Shown: positions 40,797-47,934, numbered from the stretch's first letter. The stretch is 64,000 nt of DNA from Butyricimonas muris (GCF_046365375.1 NZ_JBKEIT010000017.1:1-64000); one strand, 5' to 3'. Made by a program: numbers and translations. Notes: generated by a model not told the origin, from the sequence alone.

Positions 40797-40918
40797 CAGC
40801 TCCTCCTCTGTTTATAGAGGAGGTGGCAGTGGAGCTGACGGAGGAGTTTGTTGAGGCGGTAGTGCCACAACTCCCTCCCCCTTCCGGGGTGCTCCCTCTA
40901 TAAACAGAGGGAGAGCTG
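40797..40918. mobile_element. MITE-like element, 122 bp
   Basis: Same terminal inverted repeats as the copy at 34431: left CAGCTCCTCCTCTGTTTATA, right TATAAACAGAGGGAGAGCTG. The interior differs (GGTGGCAGTGGAGCTGACGG). Located between the DUF3868 and FimB-like genes, so it is transcribed within the operon. Confidence 0.7.
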
Positions 40919-40991
40919 GAATACTCTTTCGTCTTCGGTAAACTTTTCATCTCTATTATTCTAAATCTTTCTCATTTTCAACTTTCAATTT

Positions 40992-42143
40992 TCAATTGTT
41001 AATTGTTTTCTCCCACTCCACCACGAACTCCGTGCGTCGCAGGCGGGGGAATATATCTTTGAGCATATCGCGGTAAGGGTCGCCGTTGCGGAGGCGGATG
41101 AGGCGTGCTTCCCTGCCGTCGAAGATGTTGCATTCGCGGATGATTTGGAGTACTTCTTCCTTGTAGGGTTTGTCAGATTTGCGCAGAAGCCGGACTGTAC
41201 CCTCCCAGTCTTCGGCGACGGAGTAGGCACGGAATAAGGTTTGGTCTATCGCGGGGTATGCCCGGCAGAGGTGCTTGAGCACGTTTGCCACCCGCAGGGC
41301 GGCGAGGTGCGCGTTGTGGTCGTATTTTCCCTCGGGGGAAGCGTAACCCGTGAGCGTGACGGAACGGATGGTGACAGTGGTATCCGCCAACAAAGGACGC
41401 AGTACGCTGTCGATGCGGGACAATTCCTGTCGATTGTCGCCGAAATCGGGCAGGAGGGGTGTCCTCCCGACGGGATAGGCGAGATACATGATTCCCCGGC
41501 AAGAATGGTCGGCTAGTGCGTCGAGGGAATCGAGTAATCTTTCTTTCAGCACGATGAATTGCCGGATGGTTTCGCGAGCTTGCCGCAGGCTGTCGGATAG
41601 TGCCGCGTGGTCATCGCGCAACACGGTGTACTCGTCGGTGAGCGACACGTCGGGTATGACTGTCTGTACGCCTAGAATTTCGTCGGCGAGACATTCGCTG
41701 GTAAGGTAGCGAATGCCGAGAGCTGCATCGCGCATCCACGGGCTATAGGGTACTGTGACGGTATATTGCAGGGCGATGTCATGTCCCCGACGGAAGCGTA
41801 GTTCCCGGTAAATTTTGTCGGGAAGCCGGGTGAGTGCTGTTTCCCGGGCGTCGAGCTTTGCCCTGCGCTTGCCGGCGATGATGACGGCGGGAAGGGGATT
41901 TTCCTTGCCCTTGCTCGCGAGCAGGGGTATAATGGTGACGGATGCTTTCCTCGACAATTGAAGACCGCGGGTAGTTACCGACAGTTGTACCGTGACGCTG
42001 TCGTCGGCGAGCGATACCCGTTCGAGAGTCACGCTTACCCGCGGGTGGAAGAATGCGGTGTCCGGCACGGTGGTGTTCGCGGTGGCGGTTTCGGTAACGT
42101 TCGCGAGGAATAAGAATAATATAATATAAGGTATTATTTTCAT
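40992..42143 (-). CDS. DUF3868 / OmpA-like fimbrial-locus protein
   Basis: 383 residues with a signal peptide (KIIPYIILFLFLANVTETAT). The N-terminal part (FFHPRVSVTLERVSLADDSV) is the DUF3868 type found next to FimB-like genes in Bacteroidales. The C-terminal third is OmpA-like: TIRSVTLTGYASPEGKYDHN followed by AHLAALRVANVLKHL, the NxxLAxxRAxxV pattern that binds peptidoglycan. It could tie the fimbrial base to the cell wall. 10 bp after the DUF3575 gene in one operon. Confidence 0.85.
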   Translation of the reverse strand: MKIIPYIILFLFLANVTETATANTTVPDTAFFHPRVSVTLERVSLADDSVTVQLSVTTRGLQLSRKASVTIIPLLASKGKENPLPAVIIAGKRRAKLDARETALTRLPDKIYRELRFRRGHDIALQYTVTVPYSPWMRDAALGIRYLTSECLADEILGVQTVIPDVSLTDEYTVLRDDHAALSDSLRQARETIRQFIVLKERLLDSLDALADHSCRGIMYLAYPVGRTPLLPDFGDNRQELSRIDSVLRPLLADTTVTIRSVTLTGYASPEGKYDHNAHLAALRVANVLKHLCRAYPAIDQTLFRAYSVAEDWEGTVRLLRKSDKPYKEEVLQIIRECNIFDGREARLIRLRNGDPYRDMLKDIFPRLRRTEFVVEWEKTINN

Positions 42144-42153
42144 TTTCTCGTGT

Positions 42154-42738
42154 TTAGTTGATAAAAAACATGAGTGTCACGGCGGCTTTCGTGGGACCGA
42201 AGTAGTCGCGTTTGTAGCGAGCTTTGATATCGGCACAACCGGAACATTGGTATTTGTCGTATCGCAGCCGAATGTAGCCCAGTCCGAATGCCGCCTCCAC
42301 GCCCCACCGTTTGCCGACAACCCAATGGTAGCCGTAAGTGATACCCGCCCCGAAGAGAGGTCCCCGGTAGTGATAGTTTTTCAAGCTCTTGATAAAGGAT
42401 ACGCCCCCGATATCGAACCGTCCGACGAGAGCATGTACCCCGGCGAAGTGTCCCTCGAAAGTGCGGCAGAACCAATAGCGTAGTTCGGGTTGGAACAGGT
42501 AATGGCGCAGGGAGGTGTTGCCCTTGAAATCTACAAGGTTGTAGGCTCCCCAAAGATCCACGGTCAGGCGGGGATGGACGGCGAACTCGATACCGAAGTT
42601 TGGCGTCGCGGTGGCGGCATGCAGGAGATTGGTTTTTATCGCCACGTGGCGTTGTGCCTGTGTCGTGGTGACGGTTAGTAATAACAGTAAGCCGATACCT
42701 ACCCATGTCGTGATATGATGGGACGCGTGTTTTTTCAT
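42154..42738 (-). CDS. DUF3575 outer-membrane beta-barrel-like protein
   Basis: 194 residues: signal peptide ending TTTQAQ, then VAIKTNLLHAATATPNFGIE, the DUF3575 hallmark (xxKTNLLYxxxxTPNxGxE), and alternating aromatic strands down to a C-terminal Phe-Ile-Asn. It looks like a small eight-stranded barrel. In Bacteroidales it regularly precedes the DUF3868 and FimB-like genes. Its ATG overlaps the stop of the upstream AraC-like gene (ATGA), which implies coupled translation. Confidence 0.85.
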   Translation of the reverse strand: MKKHASHHITTWVGIGLLLLLTVTTTQAQRHVAIKTNLLHAATATPNFGIEFAVHPRLTVDLWGAYNLVDFKGNTSLRHYLFQPELRYWFCRTFEGHFAGVHALVGRFDIGGVSFIKSLKNYHYRGPLFGAGITYGYHWVVGKRWGVEAAFGLGYIRLRYDKYQCSGCADIKARYKRDYFGPTKAAVTLMFFIN

Positions 42739-43265
42739 AGTTCGAGGGTTTTAAGAAAAGGATAGAGAAAGTTAGCAATAACTGATCTGGGATAGTACAC
42801 CCCAAAAATGGTGAATAACTCGTAGTCGTTTGACAGTTCGCGGGTTCTCTTCCTGTATAGCATTTCGACGACGCGCTCGACATACTCGTCAATAGCGGGG
42901 CAGGAGTACAAGGGTTGCAGCGTGTGAGTGATATCGTTGCAGAGAGGGAGTAGCGAACGGAAATACAATTCGCAATAGAAATTATTGAGGTCGGCGAATT
43001 GTATTTCCAAGGTTTGTCCCGGATTGAATATTTCCACTTCCCATGCCGTGTTTGCCGGGATGAAAACAAGTTTACCTTTCCCCGCCCGACAACGGTCGAA
43101 TCCGGGTATAGAAACTATACCGTCTCCGTCCAGAATAATAATCACCAGATTTTTATCTGAAGCCTTTTTTTCTATCCGACAGCTTTTAGGATAAATGTTT
43201 GCTGTTAAACACAATCCTCCTGTTCTGTCTTGATATTCAATGTTGCGATCCTCACTTGCACGCAT
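42735..43265 (-). CDS. AraC-type cupin sensor domain without DNA-binding domain
   Basis: 176 residues. The strands KNLVIIILDGDGIVSIPG and KGKLVFIPANTAWEVEIF are the N-terminal cupin of AraC-family regulators of Bacteroidales fimbrial loci, and VVEMLYRKRTRELSNDYELF...VYYP is the linker helix that normally leads into two HTH motifs. The protein stops there, at KTLEL. The stop overlaps the DUF3575 start, so it is not random decay into non-coding DNA; either the HTH part was lost and the operon rejoined, or the sensor works alone. A 26-bp palindrome lies just upstream of the start. Confidence 0.65.
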   Translation of the reverse strand: MRASEDRNIEYQDRTGGLCLTANIYPKSCRIEKKASDKNLVIIILDGDGIVSIPGFDRCRAGKGKLVFIPANTAWEVEIFNPGQTLEIQFADLNNFYCELYFRSLLPLCNDITHTLQPLYSCPAIDEYVERVVEMLYRKRTRELSNDYELFTIFGVYYPRSVIANFLYPFLKTLEL

Positions 43266-43285
43266 CTTTTCAAGATTGTTTCACG

Positions 43286-43311
43286 TATTATTAAACGTTC
43301 GTTTAATAATA
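43286..43311. promoter_or_regulatory. 26-bp palindrome upstream of the AraC-like gene
   Basis: Perfect 12-bp arms TATTATTAAACG (43286-43297) and CGTTTAATAATA (43300-43311) around TT, 20 bp before the start codon. Likely binding site for a dimeric regulator of the fimbrial operon, or an mRNA leader hairpin. Confidence 0.6.
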
Positions 43312-43433
43312 TAAAAAAGAGTGTACTAAAATACCATATTATAGCTATACAGGTAATATATGATTTTATATATTTAATGTAATATTATTGAGTTGATATA
43401 TAATTGATATCAAGAATGTTAGATGTCAAACTC

Positions 43434-43456
43434 ACGCAAAGGTTTGCGTTTTTTTG
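43434..43456 (+). terminator. Orphan intrinsic-terminator-like hairpin
   Basis: ACGCAAA-GG-TTTGCGT followed by a T run on the plus strand. No plus-strand gene precedes it in this gap, so it may end an unannotated short RNA or be chance. Confidence 0.5.
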
Positions 43457-43487
43457 AATTTATTTAGTCCATTAACAAAAAAAACAA

Positions 43488-43495
43488 TACCTTTG
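43488..43495 (+). promoter_or_regulatory. -7 box for the DUF4143 ATPase gene
   Basis: TACCTTTG is an exact TAnnTTTG match. A clear -33 box is not seen. Transcription would leave a leader of about 230 bases before the ATG at 43736. Confidence 0.45.
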
Positions 43496-43647
43496 TATCA
43501 TAAATTCAACGATTTTTGATATATTTTTAATCTCGTTTTTGGTACTCTATGTTTTTGTAAATCTTTACTTTAGGGGAGAGTAAGTTGTCGTTTTCCTATG
43601 CCTTTTATTATGCGAGAAGTATTTTGGACGCTGTAAACGAGTGTTTT

Positions 43648-43693
43648 GTAAAAATCGCCAGTGTGGAGTACGATTTTAATGTAAAAATCGCCA
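43648..43693. repeat. Direct repeat GTAAAAATCGCCA (two copies)
   Basis: Identical 13-mers at 43648-43660 and 43681-43693, period 33, within the presumed leader of the first ATPase gene. Candidate operator pair. Confidence 0.65.
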
Positions 43694-43735
43694 TTTGGAA
43701 AAAATACCTATCTTTTATGATTATGGAATACAATT

Positions 43736-44865
43736 ATGGAAACGATAAAACGAATACTTGAAGATCGGATTGTAGAATGGATAACGCCCGGTAAGGCTAT
43801 ATTGATTTTTGGCGCTCGACGTGTGGGTAAGACGATTCTCATGCGTAAGTTGGTAGACAATTATCCCGGACGAGCGATGATGCTGAACGGGGAGGATTTT
43901 GACACATTGGCTCTGTTGGAAAATCGTACCATAGCGAACTATCGTCATTTGCTGGAAGGAGTAGAATTGCTTGCTATTGATGAGGCACAGAACATTCCTT
44001 ATATCGGCAATATACTAAAACTGATCGTGGATGAAGTCGATGGTATCCGTGTGTTGGCAAGTGCGTCATCATCATTTGACTTGCTTAATAAGACCGGGGA
44101 GCCATTGGTCGGTCGGGGTACACAGTTTTTGCTTACGCCTTTTTCCCAGCGTGAAATAGCGCAGACGGAAACGGCACTGGATACTCGCCGGAATCTGGAG
44201 GCACGCTTGATCTACGGTTCGTATCCGGAGGTAGTGATGGCTGGTAGTTTTGAATGCAAGACAGATTACCTGCGTGATATCGTCAGTGCTTATCTGTTGA
44301 AGGATATTCTAACTATTGACGGCTTGAAGAATTCTAATAAAATGAGAGAGTTGCTCCGGCTCGTTGCCTTTCAATTGGGTGCGAAGTTTCTTATGAAGAA
44401 CTGGGAAAACAACTTGGCATGAGCAAGACTACAGTAGAGAAGTATCTCGATCTGCTGGAAAAAGTGTTTGTCGTGTATCGCTTGGGAGCCTATTCCCGCA
44501 ATTTGCGCAAGGAAGTGACTAAAGCCGGGAAATGGTACTTTTATGACAATGGTATTCGGAATGCTATTATCGGGAATTTTTCGCCTTTGGCTATCCGGCA
44601 GGATGCCGGTGCGCTTTGGGAAAATTACTTGATAGGAGAACGACGAAAGAGGAGTTTGAATGACGGAACAGGGAAAGAGTTCTATTTTTGGCGCACTTAT
44701 GACAAGCAAGAGATAGATTTAATAGAAGTGCACGCCGAGCAACTTACCGCCTTGGAGATCAAGTGGGGAAACAAAATGCCTCCTGTGCCGAAAGCCTTCG
44801 GGGAAGCATACCCTCACGCGGAGTATCACGTGGTGAACAGGGATAATTATTTGGAATTCGTGTAA
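43736..44865 (+). pseudogene. AAA ATPase with DUF4143 domain, split by a frameshift
   Basis: Two frames join into one DUF4143-type ATPase of about 376 residues. The first (43736-44422) has the P-loop GARRVGKTILMRKLV and Walker B LLAIDEAQNI. The second (from 44419) has the DUF4143 nuclease-like part: MSKTTVEKYLDLLEKVFVVY, YFYDNGIRNAI, LWENYLIGER and FYFWRTYDKQEIDLIEVH. Reading frame +1 after GGT at 44378-44380 restores EVSYEELGKQLGMSKTT, so one base is missing near 44381-44382. Such proteins are widespread, of uncertain role, possibly in phage or mobile-element defence. A sequencing error would also explain it. Confidence 0.8.
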
Positions 44866-44869
44866 GCGG

Positions 44870-46009
44870 TTAAATAATTTGTCTTTTCCAGAGTTTATGC
44901 AAAAAATCGGTTGCCGGTAAAATTTCTACACCGTTCATGACGCGTGGGGTGCGATCGAGTGACACGACGATTAGGCGCGCCTCGGGATGTTCCTCGCTAA
45001 AAGCTTTTAATCCTTTCAAGTGGCGGGATTGTACTTCTTCCGTGGATTTGATTTCAATAGCAATTTTGGCATCTCCCAGTATCGCGTCCACCTCGTAGCC
45101 GGATGTCGTGCGCCAATAAGATAGGGTATTGGTATTGTCAGTGTACCCGAGGTAAGCGATGAGTTCTTGAATGATGAGATGTTCAAAAGCATGCCCGAAA
45201 TCGACGGAGCCGGGAGCTAGTTCATGACGTTTTGTTAGATAATTGACAATCCCCACGTCGAAATAATAGAATTTTGGAGATTGTATTAATCGTCTTTTGA
45301 TGGCTTTCGCGTATGCCGGAATCATATATCCCAACATGGTTTCGGATAGAATGGAGAAATATTCTTTTATCGTGGGTGCGCTAACACCTGCATCGGTGGC
45401 AATGTTGTTATAATTGACAATTTCCCCGTTTGTAAGAGCTGCAATTTCAAGGAAACGGCTGAATGAATTCAAGTTTCTTGTTAGTGCTTCCGCTCGTATC
45501 TCTTCTTGTAAATAGTCGCCAATGTATGCTTGTAGGCGTTTATGCGGGTTTTCTATTAAATAATGTCTGGGAAGCATACCGTTGTTGACAGCGCGTATCA
45601 GATTGAAGTCGGGGAGTTCCTCGCTAACAAAGGGGTAGAGTACGTTTCGCACGGCACGTCCCCCTAGTAGATTTGCTCCGCTTCGTTTTAGTTTTCGTGC
45701 ACTTGACCCGCATAATATGAAACGAATGCCCCGATTGGTAATAAGCCAATGCACTTCATCCAATAGTTCCGGAACTTTCTGTACTTCATCTATAATGACT
45801 AAGTCCGATTCTCCGGATAACATAAGTTCCTCCCGTAAAAGTGACGGACGACGGTGTAAACGTTCGAATTCATCTGCTTTTAGCAGGTCGTAATATTTTG
45901 CTTCGGGAAATAAACTATTTAGCAATGTACTTTTCCCCGTTTGTCGTGCTCCCCATAGGAAAATGCTTTCTGTTTTAGCATCGTCTAGTTTTAAGTATCT
46001 TGTTATCAT
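44870..46009 (-). CDS. AAA ATPase with DUF4143 domain
   Basis: 379 residues, full length. P-loop FLWGARQTGKSTLLNSLF (about 17-34), Walker B DLVIIDEVQKVPELLDEVHW, sensor ILCGSSARKLKRSGANLLGG, a winged-helix-like segment (NGEIVNYNNIATDAGVSAPT), and the DUF4143 part with GHAFEHLIIQELIAYLGY and YWRTTSGYEVDAILGDAKIA followed by IEIKS, a PD-(D/E)XK-like pattern. It faces the frameshifted paralogue 4 bp away, but the two are different subgroups. The leader holds three 31-bp repeats. Confidence 0.85.
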   Translation of the reverse strand: MITRYLKLDDAKTESIFLWGARQTGKSTLLNSLFPEAKYYDLLKADEFERLHRRPSLLREELMLSGESDLVIIDEVQKVPELLDEVHWLITNRGIRFILCGSSARKLKRSGANLLGGRAVRNVLYPFVSEELPDFNLIRAVNNGMLPRHYLIENPHKRLQAYIGDYLQEEIRAEALTRNLNSFSRFLEIAALTNGEIVNYNNIATDAGVSAPTIKEYFSILSETMLGYMIPAYAKAIKRRLIQSPKFYYFDVGIVNYLTKRHELAPGSVDFGHAFEHLIIQELIAYLGYTDNTNTLSYWRTTSGYEVDAILGDAKIAIEIKSTEEVQSRHLKGLKAFSEEHPEARLIVVSLDRTPRVMNGVEILPATDFLHKLWKRQII

Positions 46010-46018
46010 TGTATAGTG

Positions 46019-46111
46019 CTTTAGAAAATCATGAAAATCTAAAGTACAACTTTAGAAAATCATGAAAATCTAAAGTACAACTTTAGAAAATCATGAAAAT
46101 CTAAAGCACAA
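46019..46111. repeat. Three tandem 31-bp repeats in the ATPase leader
   Basis: Copies at 46019-46049, 46050-46080 and 46081-46111, identical except one base in the third. Each has CTTTAG/CTAAAG ends around AAAATCATGAAAATC. They lie between the -7 box (46130-46137) and the start codon (46009), so they are transcribed. Not a CRISPR: no spacers. Confidence 0.9.
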
Positions 46112-46129
46112 CTTTTGATTTTCACAAAA

Positions 46130-46173
46130 CAAAGATATGGAATTTTCTATTTTCTGTGACATTTTCTGTGACA
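46130..46173 (-). promoter_or_regulatory. Promoter of the DUF4143 ATPase with two 12-bp repeats
   Basis: Minus-strand TATCTTTG (46130-46137) matches the -7 consensus. Two tandem TGTCACAGAAAA units (46150-46161 and 46162-46173 on the minus strand) cover the position of the -33 element and abut the rsmI stop codon. Confidence 0.6.
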
Positions 46174-46174
46174 T

Positions 46175-46873
46175 TTATTCGGAATCTTCCTCCGTTTCCT
46201 TTTTGGGTTTCCCCTCGACGATGATGACGATTTCGCCTTTTACACCTTTTTCGGTGAAGTGTGTGATCAGTTCTTTGAGAGTACCCCGCTGGAAGTCCTC
46301 GAAGAGTTTGCTGATCTCGCGGGCAACACAGGCATGGCGGCTTTCCCCGAAAAATTCAGCCATTTGCTCTAACGCTTTGACAAGGCGGAAAGGGGATTCG
46401 TAGAAAATCATCGTACGGTCTTCCTCGGCGAGGGAGATGAGTTTTTTTTGCCGTCCTTTCTTTTGTGGCAGGAATCCCTCGAAGCAGAAACGGTCGCAGG
46501 GAAGCCCCGAATTGACGAGGGCGGGCACGAAGGCAGTTGCCCCGGGCAGACATTCGGTTTCTATACCTTGCTCTATACAGGTACGGACGAGCAGGAAGCC
46601 GGGATCGGAGATACCGGGTGTGCCCGCGTCACTGATCAAGGCGACGTCCTCTCCGCGGGCGATGCGTTCGGCGATGCGGCTCACTTGCTGGTGCTCGTTG
46701 AACTTGTGGTGCGAGAGCAGAGGGGTGTTGATCTCGTAATGCTTGAGCAATTTCGCGGATGTGCGGGTGTCCTCGGCAAGCACGAGAGGTACTTCTTTTA
46801 ATATACGGAGTGCTCTTAGCGTGATGTCTTCAAGGTTGCCGACGGGGGTAGGGATAAGGTACAGTTTTGCCAT
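46175..46873 (-). CDS. rsmI: 16S rRNA (cytidine-1402-2'-O)-methyltransferase
   Basis: 232 residues from the ATG at 46873 (AKLYLIPTPVGNLEDITLRA). SAM-binding tetrapyrrole-methylase fold with EDTRTSAKLLKHY, ALISDAGTPGISDPGFLLVR and the end KGEIVIIVEG. RsmI methylates the 2'-OH of C1402 in the 16S decoding centre. The frame is open 17 codons further upstream, but that part translates an AATTGAAA-type repeat. Single gene. Confidence 0.95.
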   Translation of the reverse strand: MAKLYLIPTPVGNLEDITLRALRILKEVPLVLAEDTRTSAKLLKHYEINTPLLSHHKFNEHQQVSRIAERIARGEDVALISDAGTPGISDPGFLLVRTCIEQGIETECLPGATAFVPALVNSGLPCDRFCFEGFLPQKKGRQKKLISLAEEDRTMIFYESPFRLVKALEQMAEFFGESRHACVAREISKLFEDFQRGTLKELITHFTEKGVKGEIVIIVEGKPKKETEEDSE

Positions 46874-46878
46874 ATAAT

Positions 46879-46910
46879 TTGAAAATTGAAAGTTGAAAAT
46901 TGAAAGTGAG
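46879..46910. repeat. AATTGAAA-type simple repeat upstream of rsmI
   Basis: Three to four AATTGAAA/AGTTGAAA units 6 bp before the rsmI start codon; same family as the repeats in the fimbrial island. Confidence 0.7.
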
Positions 46911-47093
46911 GTTTCAAGATTCAACGATTTAATATCCGCAAAGGTAGGAATATATCTATGATTTTATTCATAATTTGACGATATTTCTCTTTTAGAGAGG
47001 AGATGCCCGCCGAGTGTTTGGAGTGATTTACAGAGATTTGGGAACGTAAATATCGCTAAAAGCGTGTGTTAGTGAAAAAAAAATAGTGATTTC

Positions 47094-47124
47094 TTTGGTT
47101 GGAATGAAATTTGCCGTATATTTG
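47094..47124 (+). promoter_or_regulatory. Promoter of the tRNA-Glu cluster
   Basis: TTTG (47094-47097), 19 bp, TATATTTG (47117-47124): an almost perfect Bacteroidota promoter, with transcription starting about 14 bases before the first tRNA. Confidence 0.75.
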
Positions 47125-47144
47125 CAACCGCTAAAGCAAAATAT

Positions 47145-47216
47145 GGTCCGTTCGTCTAGGGGCTAGGACGCAAGATTCTCATTCTTGTAACACGGGTTCG
47201 ATTCCCGTACGGACTA
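47145..47216 (+). tRNA. tRNA-Glu (anticodon CTC)
   Basis: 72 bases without CCA. Acceptor GGTCCGT pairs with ACGGACT with a G-U pair at the end; anticodon arm CAAGA-TTCTCAT-TCTTG gives CTC; T arm CGGG-TTCGATT-CCCG. It differs from the next three genes in the wobble base and one D-arm base. Confidence 0.95.
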
Positions 47217-47244
47217 CAAAGCTGATAATAATCGGCTTAGCGAT

Positions 47245-47316
47245 GGTCCGTTCGTCTAGGGGTTAGGACGCAAGATTTTCATTCTTGTAACACGGGTTCG
47301 ATTCCCGTACGGACTA
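47245..47316 (+). tRNA. tRNA-Glu (anticodon TTC), copy 1
   Basis: 72 bases; anticodon arm CAAGA-TTTTCAT-TCTTG gives TTC. Separated from the CTC gene by 28 bp. Confidence 0.95.
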
Positions 47317-47340
47317 CCGAGAAGGTAGTGGATATTTAAT

Positions 47341-47412
47341 GGTCCGTTCGTCTAGGGGTTAGGACGCAAGATTTTCATTCTTGTAACACGGGTTCGATTC
47401 CCGTACGGACTA
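47341..47412 (+). tRNA. tRNA-Glu (anticodon TTC), copy 2
   Basis: Identical to copy 1. The 24-bp spacer before it (CCGAGAAGGTAGTGGATATT...) is repeated exactly after it, so a 96-bp unit has been duplicated in tandem. Confidence 0.95.
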
Positions 47413-47436
47413 CCGAGAAGGTAGTGGATATTTAAT

Positions 47437-47508
47437 GGTCCGTTCGTCTAGGGGTTAGGACGCAAGATTTTCATTCTTGTAACACGGGTTCGATTCCCGT
47501 ACGGACTA
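47437..47508 (+). tRNA. tRNA-Glu (anticodon TTC), copy 3
   Basis: Identical to copies 1 and 2; ends the cluster 28 bp before rpsT. Confidence 0.95.
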
Positions 47509-47536
47509 CAAAGTTGAATTAAATTAATTTGTAGAG

Positions 47537-47788
47537 ATGGCAAATCATCAATCATCAGAAAAAAGAATACGGCAGAGCGAGAAGAGAAAATTACATAATC
47601 GTTACTACGCTAAAACTGCTAGAAATGCCGTTAGGAAACTACGTGCGTTGACTGAGAAAGAGGCTGCAGCAGATTTGTTACCGAAAGTTTCATCTATGTT
47701 AGATAAGCTTGCGAAAAAGAATATTATCCACAAAAACAAAGCTGCAAACTTGAAATCGAAGTTGGCTTTGCACGTGAATAAGCTGTAA
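47537..47788 (+). CDS. rpsT: 30S ribosomal protein S20
   Basis: 83 residues, full length: ANHQSSEKRIRQSEKRKLHN, three basic helices, and KKNIIHKNKAANLKSKLALH. S20 binds the 5' domain and helix 44 of 16S rRNA. Its closeness to the tRNA-Glu cluster (28 bp) suggests shared transcription. Confidence 0.97.
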   Translation: MANHQSSEKRIRQSEKRKLHNRYYAKTARNAVRKLRALTEKEAAADLLPKVSSMLDKLAKKNIIHKNKAANLKSKLALHVNKL

Positions 47789-47811
47789 TTTCAATAGACA
47801 TAAGATATTAG

Positions 47812-47848
47812 GGTAATAGGTCTTGAGCTTGTTACCTTTATTTTTTAT
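47812..47848 (+). terminator. Probable terminator after rpsT
   Basis: GGTAA (47812-47816) pairs with TTACC (47832-47836), and TTTATTTTTT follows. The stem is short with internal mismatches. Confidence 0.5.
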
Positions 47849-47934
47849 GTGTCGGGTAATCTTGAGAATTTATTCTTAAGATTTTTTTTTATTTTGAAAA
47901 AAATGGTTACATTACCGGCTGTAAAGATAAGGTT

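Larger units (their letters stand above)
43266..43735. other. AT-rich divergent intergenic region
   Basis: No gene seen in 470 bp. It separates the leftward fimbrial operon from the rightward ATPase gene and holds a palindrome (43286-43311), an intrinsic-terminator-like hairpin (43434-43456), a -7 box for the ATPase (43488-43495) and two direct repeats (43648-43693). GC content is far lower than in the fimbrial genes. Confidence 0.6.

Noticed and set aside
40747..40950. 68-residue extension of the FimB-like protein
   Set aside because: It runs through a MITE-like element and would put the lipobox more than 100 residues from the N-terminus.
25083..43265. Intact prophage or conjugative element
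   Set aside because: No integrase, terminase, portal, capsid, relaxase or coupling protein is seen; only lysis-type and regulatory genes are present.
43736..46009. Toxin-antitoxin pair formed by the two ATPase genes
   Set aside because: Both belong to the DUF4143 ATPase family, are convergent, and neither looks like an antitoxin.
46019..46111. CRISPR array
   Set aside because: The 31-bp units are directly adjacent with no unique spacers and no cas genes are near; it is a tandem repeat.
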